Positions 5,876 to 7,395 of a stretch of 7,395 nt of DNA are shown piece after piece. Made by a program: the position numbers and the translations under genes. Origin of the DNA: an uncultured Collinsella sp. (GTDB lineage: Bacteria > Actinomycetota > Coriobacteriia > Coriobacteriales > Coriobacteriaceae); NCBI GenBank assembly GCA_900751665.1, contig CAADSV010000161.1, forward strand, positions 1-7,395. Reading direction: 5' to 3'. The notes beneath the pieces were generated by a model. That model was given only the letters and a program-made list of their open reading frames with translations, had not been told where the DNA came from and did not search any database. The stretch's first letter is position 1. Each line of letters starts with the position of its first letter.

Positions 5876-6808
5876 TTACTGACGATCGAGCTTGCGGACA
5901 GCAACGCGCTTGCTGTACTCGTCGACGTGACCAAAGTCGCCAATACCGACGGACTCGGCGACGTTGGCGCCGGTGGCCATAGCGAGCTTCATGGCCTCCT
6001 CGACGTTGTCGCGATCCCTGTACCACTTGTGCAGGAACGCAGCGAGGGTGCAATCGCCGGCGCAGACGGAAGAAACCAGCTTGATGTTGAACTCACGCTT
6101 GGCATACCAGATGTCCTCGCCGTTGGAGAAGTAAGCGTCGCCGCGGCTACCGCGGGTGAGCAGCACGTTCTGAACGCCGGCGTCGTGAGCCATCTTCATG
6201 GCAACGCGGACCTCGTCGTCGGTGTCAACCGGCACGCCGAAGATGGCCTTCATCTCGTGATGGTTCGGCTTGATGAGCAGCGGCTTCTTGTGAGCGAGCT
6301 CCTTGAGCTTATCGGAGGACAGGTCCAGGACGACGTCGGCGCCACGGGCCTGAGCGTGCTCCATGACCTTAGCCAGGAAGTCAGGCGTAGCTTTGGGAGG
6401 CACGGAGCCGGAAACGATCAGGCACTCGAGATCGCCCGCGGTGTCCAGGATGTTGTAGAGCTCCTCCTGGTGCTGCGGCGTGATCGGAGCACCCGGGTTC
6501 AGGATGCCGTACTCGTGCTGGCCATCGTTGACGTAGGTGTTAATGCGCGTGATACCGTCGGTCCAGACCGGGCGGCAGAGGCAACCCAGGTTCATGACCT
6601 CCTCGACGATGAACTTGCCCGTGAAGCCAGCGAAGAAGCCGAGCGCGACGGTGTCGACGCCCATCTTCTTAAAGGCGAAGGACACGTCGAGGCCCTTGCC
6701 GTTAGCCGTGTAGCTGGCCGAGCCGGTGCGGACGTTCTCGTCGGGCTCGAGCGGAGAGCTCGAAACCGTCATGTCGACAGCCGGGTTAGCGGTTAGCGTG
6801 TAGAACAT
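5876..6808 (-). CDS. PfkB-family sugar kinase, 1-phosphofructokinase-like (paralogue A, next to ptsI)
   Basis: This 310-residue kinase is clearly paralogous to the one at 4755-5687; about half of the aligned residues match by eye, with shared landmarks throughout. Seen are TLTANPAVD (4-12), NGKGLDV (36-42), DGITRIN (84-90), SGSVPP (133-138), LLIKPNHHEM (177-186) and SSVCAGDCTLAAF (246-258) with catalytic-base Asp252. Three features are unusual. Asp41 replaces the Asn normally found in the GKGxNV substrate motif. Cys249 replaces the Gly of GAGD. The TLGxxGA loop reads TRGSRGDAYF with one extra residue (218-227). These could mean altered substrate or regulation. The ATG at 6806-6808 has GGGGG (6817-6821) 8 nt upstream. 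The gene starts 74 bases after the ptsI stop with a hairpin between, which fits one PTS operon ending at 5814-5847. The specific substrate is unknown. Confidence 0.88.
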   Translation of the reverse strand: MFYTLTANPAVDMTVSSSPLEPDENVRTGSASYTANGKGLDVSFAFKKMGVDTVALGFFAGFTGKFIVEEVMNLGCLCRPVWTDGITRINTYVNDGQHEYGILNPGAPITPQHQEELYNILDTAGDLECLIVSGSVPPKATPDFLAKVMEHAQARGADVVLDLSSDKLKELAHKKPLLIKPNHHEMKAIFGVPVDTDDEVRVAMKMAHDAGVQNVLLTRGSRGDAYFSNGEDIWYAKREFNIKLVSSVCAGDCTLAAFLHKWYRDRDNVEEAMKLAMATGANVAESVGIGDFGHVDEYSKRVAVRKLDRQ

Positions 6809-6809
6809 T

Positions 6810-6825
6810 TACAGTACCCCCTGTA
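6810..6825 (-). promoter_or_regulatory. Shine-Dalgarno of kinase A inside a small inverted repeat
   Basis: On the minus strand TACAG and CTGTA (5 bp) flank GGGGTA, so most of the G-rich ribosome site sits in the loop of a short hairpin just before the ATG at 6808. The stem is short and may have no effect. Confidence 0.3.
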
Positions 6826-6835
6826 TATGTGAGGG

Positions 6836-6865
6836 CCGCGTGGCCGGCCCATTCCAACCACGCGG
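6836..6865 (-). other. Intercistronic hairpin between ptsI and kinase A
   Basis: On the minus strand an 8-bp stem CCGCGTGG/CCACGCGG extends by two G-U and two G-C pairs to 12 bp around a 6-nt loop AATGGG. On the plus strand the two wobbles become C/A mismatches, so the structure favours minus-strand RNA. No U-tract follows, so it is not a classical terminator. A role in mRNA processing, 3'-end protection of ptsI mRNA or attenuation is inferred. Confidence 0.5.
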
Positions 6866-6882
6866 TTACCTCTGATACCAAA

Positions 6883-7395
6883 TTAGCGAGCAGCGGACTC
6901 GAGCAGTGCCTTGCCCTCGGCGGCGGTGTTGCAGGCGAGTGCCTTCTCGGCGAGCTCGTCGCACTCGGCCTTGGTCCACTGGCTGATGGTCTTGCGGGCG
7001 CGCAGGATCGACGGAGCGCTCATCGAGAACTCCTCCAGGCCCCAGCTGATCAGCAGCGGCTCGAGTAGCGGATCGGCAGCGGCCTCGCCGCACATACCGA
7101 CCATGATGCCGGCCTTCACACCGCTCTCGATGATGTTCTTGAGCGAGCGGAGCACGGCGGGATAGTAAACCTGGTACAGGTTGGAGATGGTGTCGTTACC
7201 ACGGTCGGCGCACATGGTGTAGCCGATCAGGTCGTTGGTGCCGATGGAGAAGAAGTCGGCAACCTCGGCAAGACGGTCTGCGAGCAGCGAAGCGGCGGGG
7301 GGCTCGGCCCCGGCCGGCGGAGGGGGGGGGCTGCTCCAAATAGCCCATCTCCCCCAGATCCCCCAGTTGCTTGCGGGTGGGGGGGGGGGGCGGCT
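6883..7395 (-). CDS. ptsI: PEP-protein phosphotransferase (PTS enzyme I), C-terminal part
   Basis: This is the C-terminal part of PTS enzyme I, which takes phosphate from PEP and passes it to HPr for sugar uptake. The PEP-binding domain is unmistakable: PPAASLLADRLAEVADFFSIG, then TNDLIGYT, DRGN, PAVLRSLKNII, VGMCGEAAAD with the active-site Cys, and EFSMSAPSIL, ending at TAA 6883-6885. About 140 residues up to base 7305 are reliable. Beyond that the frame stays open to the window edge but reads Pro-rich G/C homopolymer sequence unlike enzyme I, which I take for assembly or sequencing error. The N-terminal phosphohistidine domain is missing. The gene leads into kinase A 74 bases downstream, suggesting a pts operon. 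Confidence 0.93.
   Translation of the reverse strand, partial: SRPPPPPASNWGIWGRWAIWSSPPPPPAGAEPPAASLLADRLAEVADFFSIGTNDLIGYTMCADRGNDTISNLYQVYYPAVLRSLKNIIESGVKAGIMVGMCGEAAADPLLEPLLISWGLEEFSMSAPSILRARKTISQWTKAECDELAEKALACNTAAEGKALLESAAR

Overview
The window is a 7.4 kb stretch of GC-rich bacterial chromosome. The protein flavour (a PTS enzyme I next to two PfkB-type sugar kinases, a YbhN/AglD-like flippase, a CCA enzyme beside tRNA genes) and the GAG-rich codon use suggest a gut actinobacterium of the Coriobacteriia, Collinsella-like. That is a judgement by eye, not a search result. Both extremities (about bases 1-66 and 7306-7395) are homopolymer-rich and spoil otherwise good reading frames, so this looks like a complete contig with poor-quality ends.

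Layout from left to right. Bases 54-518 (+) hold the C-terminal part of a radical SAM/SPASM-like protein. It converges on a TetR-family regulator (707-1318, -). The gap between them holds a 15-bp-stem hairpin and a separate 69-bp near-perfect inverted repeat. Everything from 707 to the right end is on the minus strand. Upstream of the TetR gene (to its right) is a multi-pass membrane protein of the lysylphosphatidylglycerol synthase/flippase superfamily (1435-2742). A strong terminator (2851-2882) then closes a tandem pair of identical tRNA-Glu(CUC) genes (2893-2969 and 2992-3068), which have a clear sigma-70-type promoter at 3103-3131. Just upstream is a complete tRNA nucleotidyltransferase gene, cca (3196-4590).

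The right third is a sugar-phosphotransferase region: the C-terminal part of ptsI (6883 to the right end), then a PfkB/1-phosphofructokinase-family kinase (5876-6808) ending in a terminator, then a second paralogous kinase (4755-5687) with its own -10 element and terminator. PtsI passes phosphate from PEP into the PTS. The kinases plausibly phosphorylate the resulting sugar phosphates so that they can enter glycolysis.

The gene content is mostly ordinary housekeeping chromosome and I see no defence system, prophage or CRISPR array. The points most worth a second look are shared non-canonical residues in the ATP-site motif of both kinases, an Asn-to-Asp change in the substrate motif of one of them, a strand-polarised hairpin between ptsI and the kinase, the 69-bp inverted repeat, and candidate operators upstream of the TetR and flippase genes.
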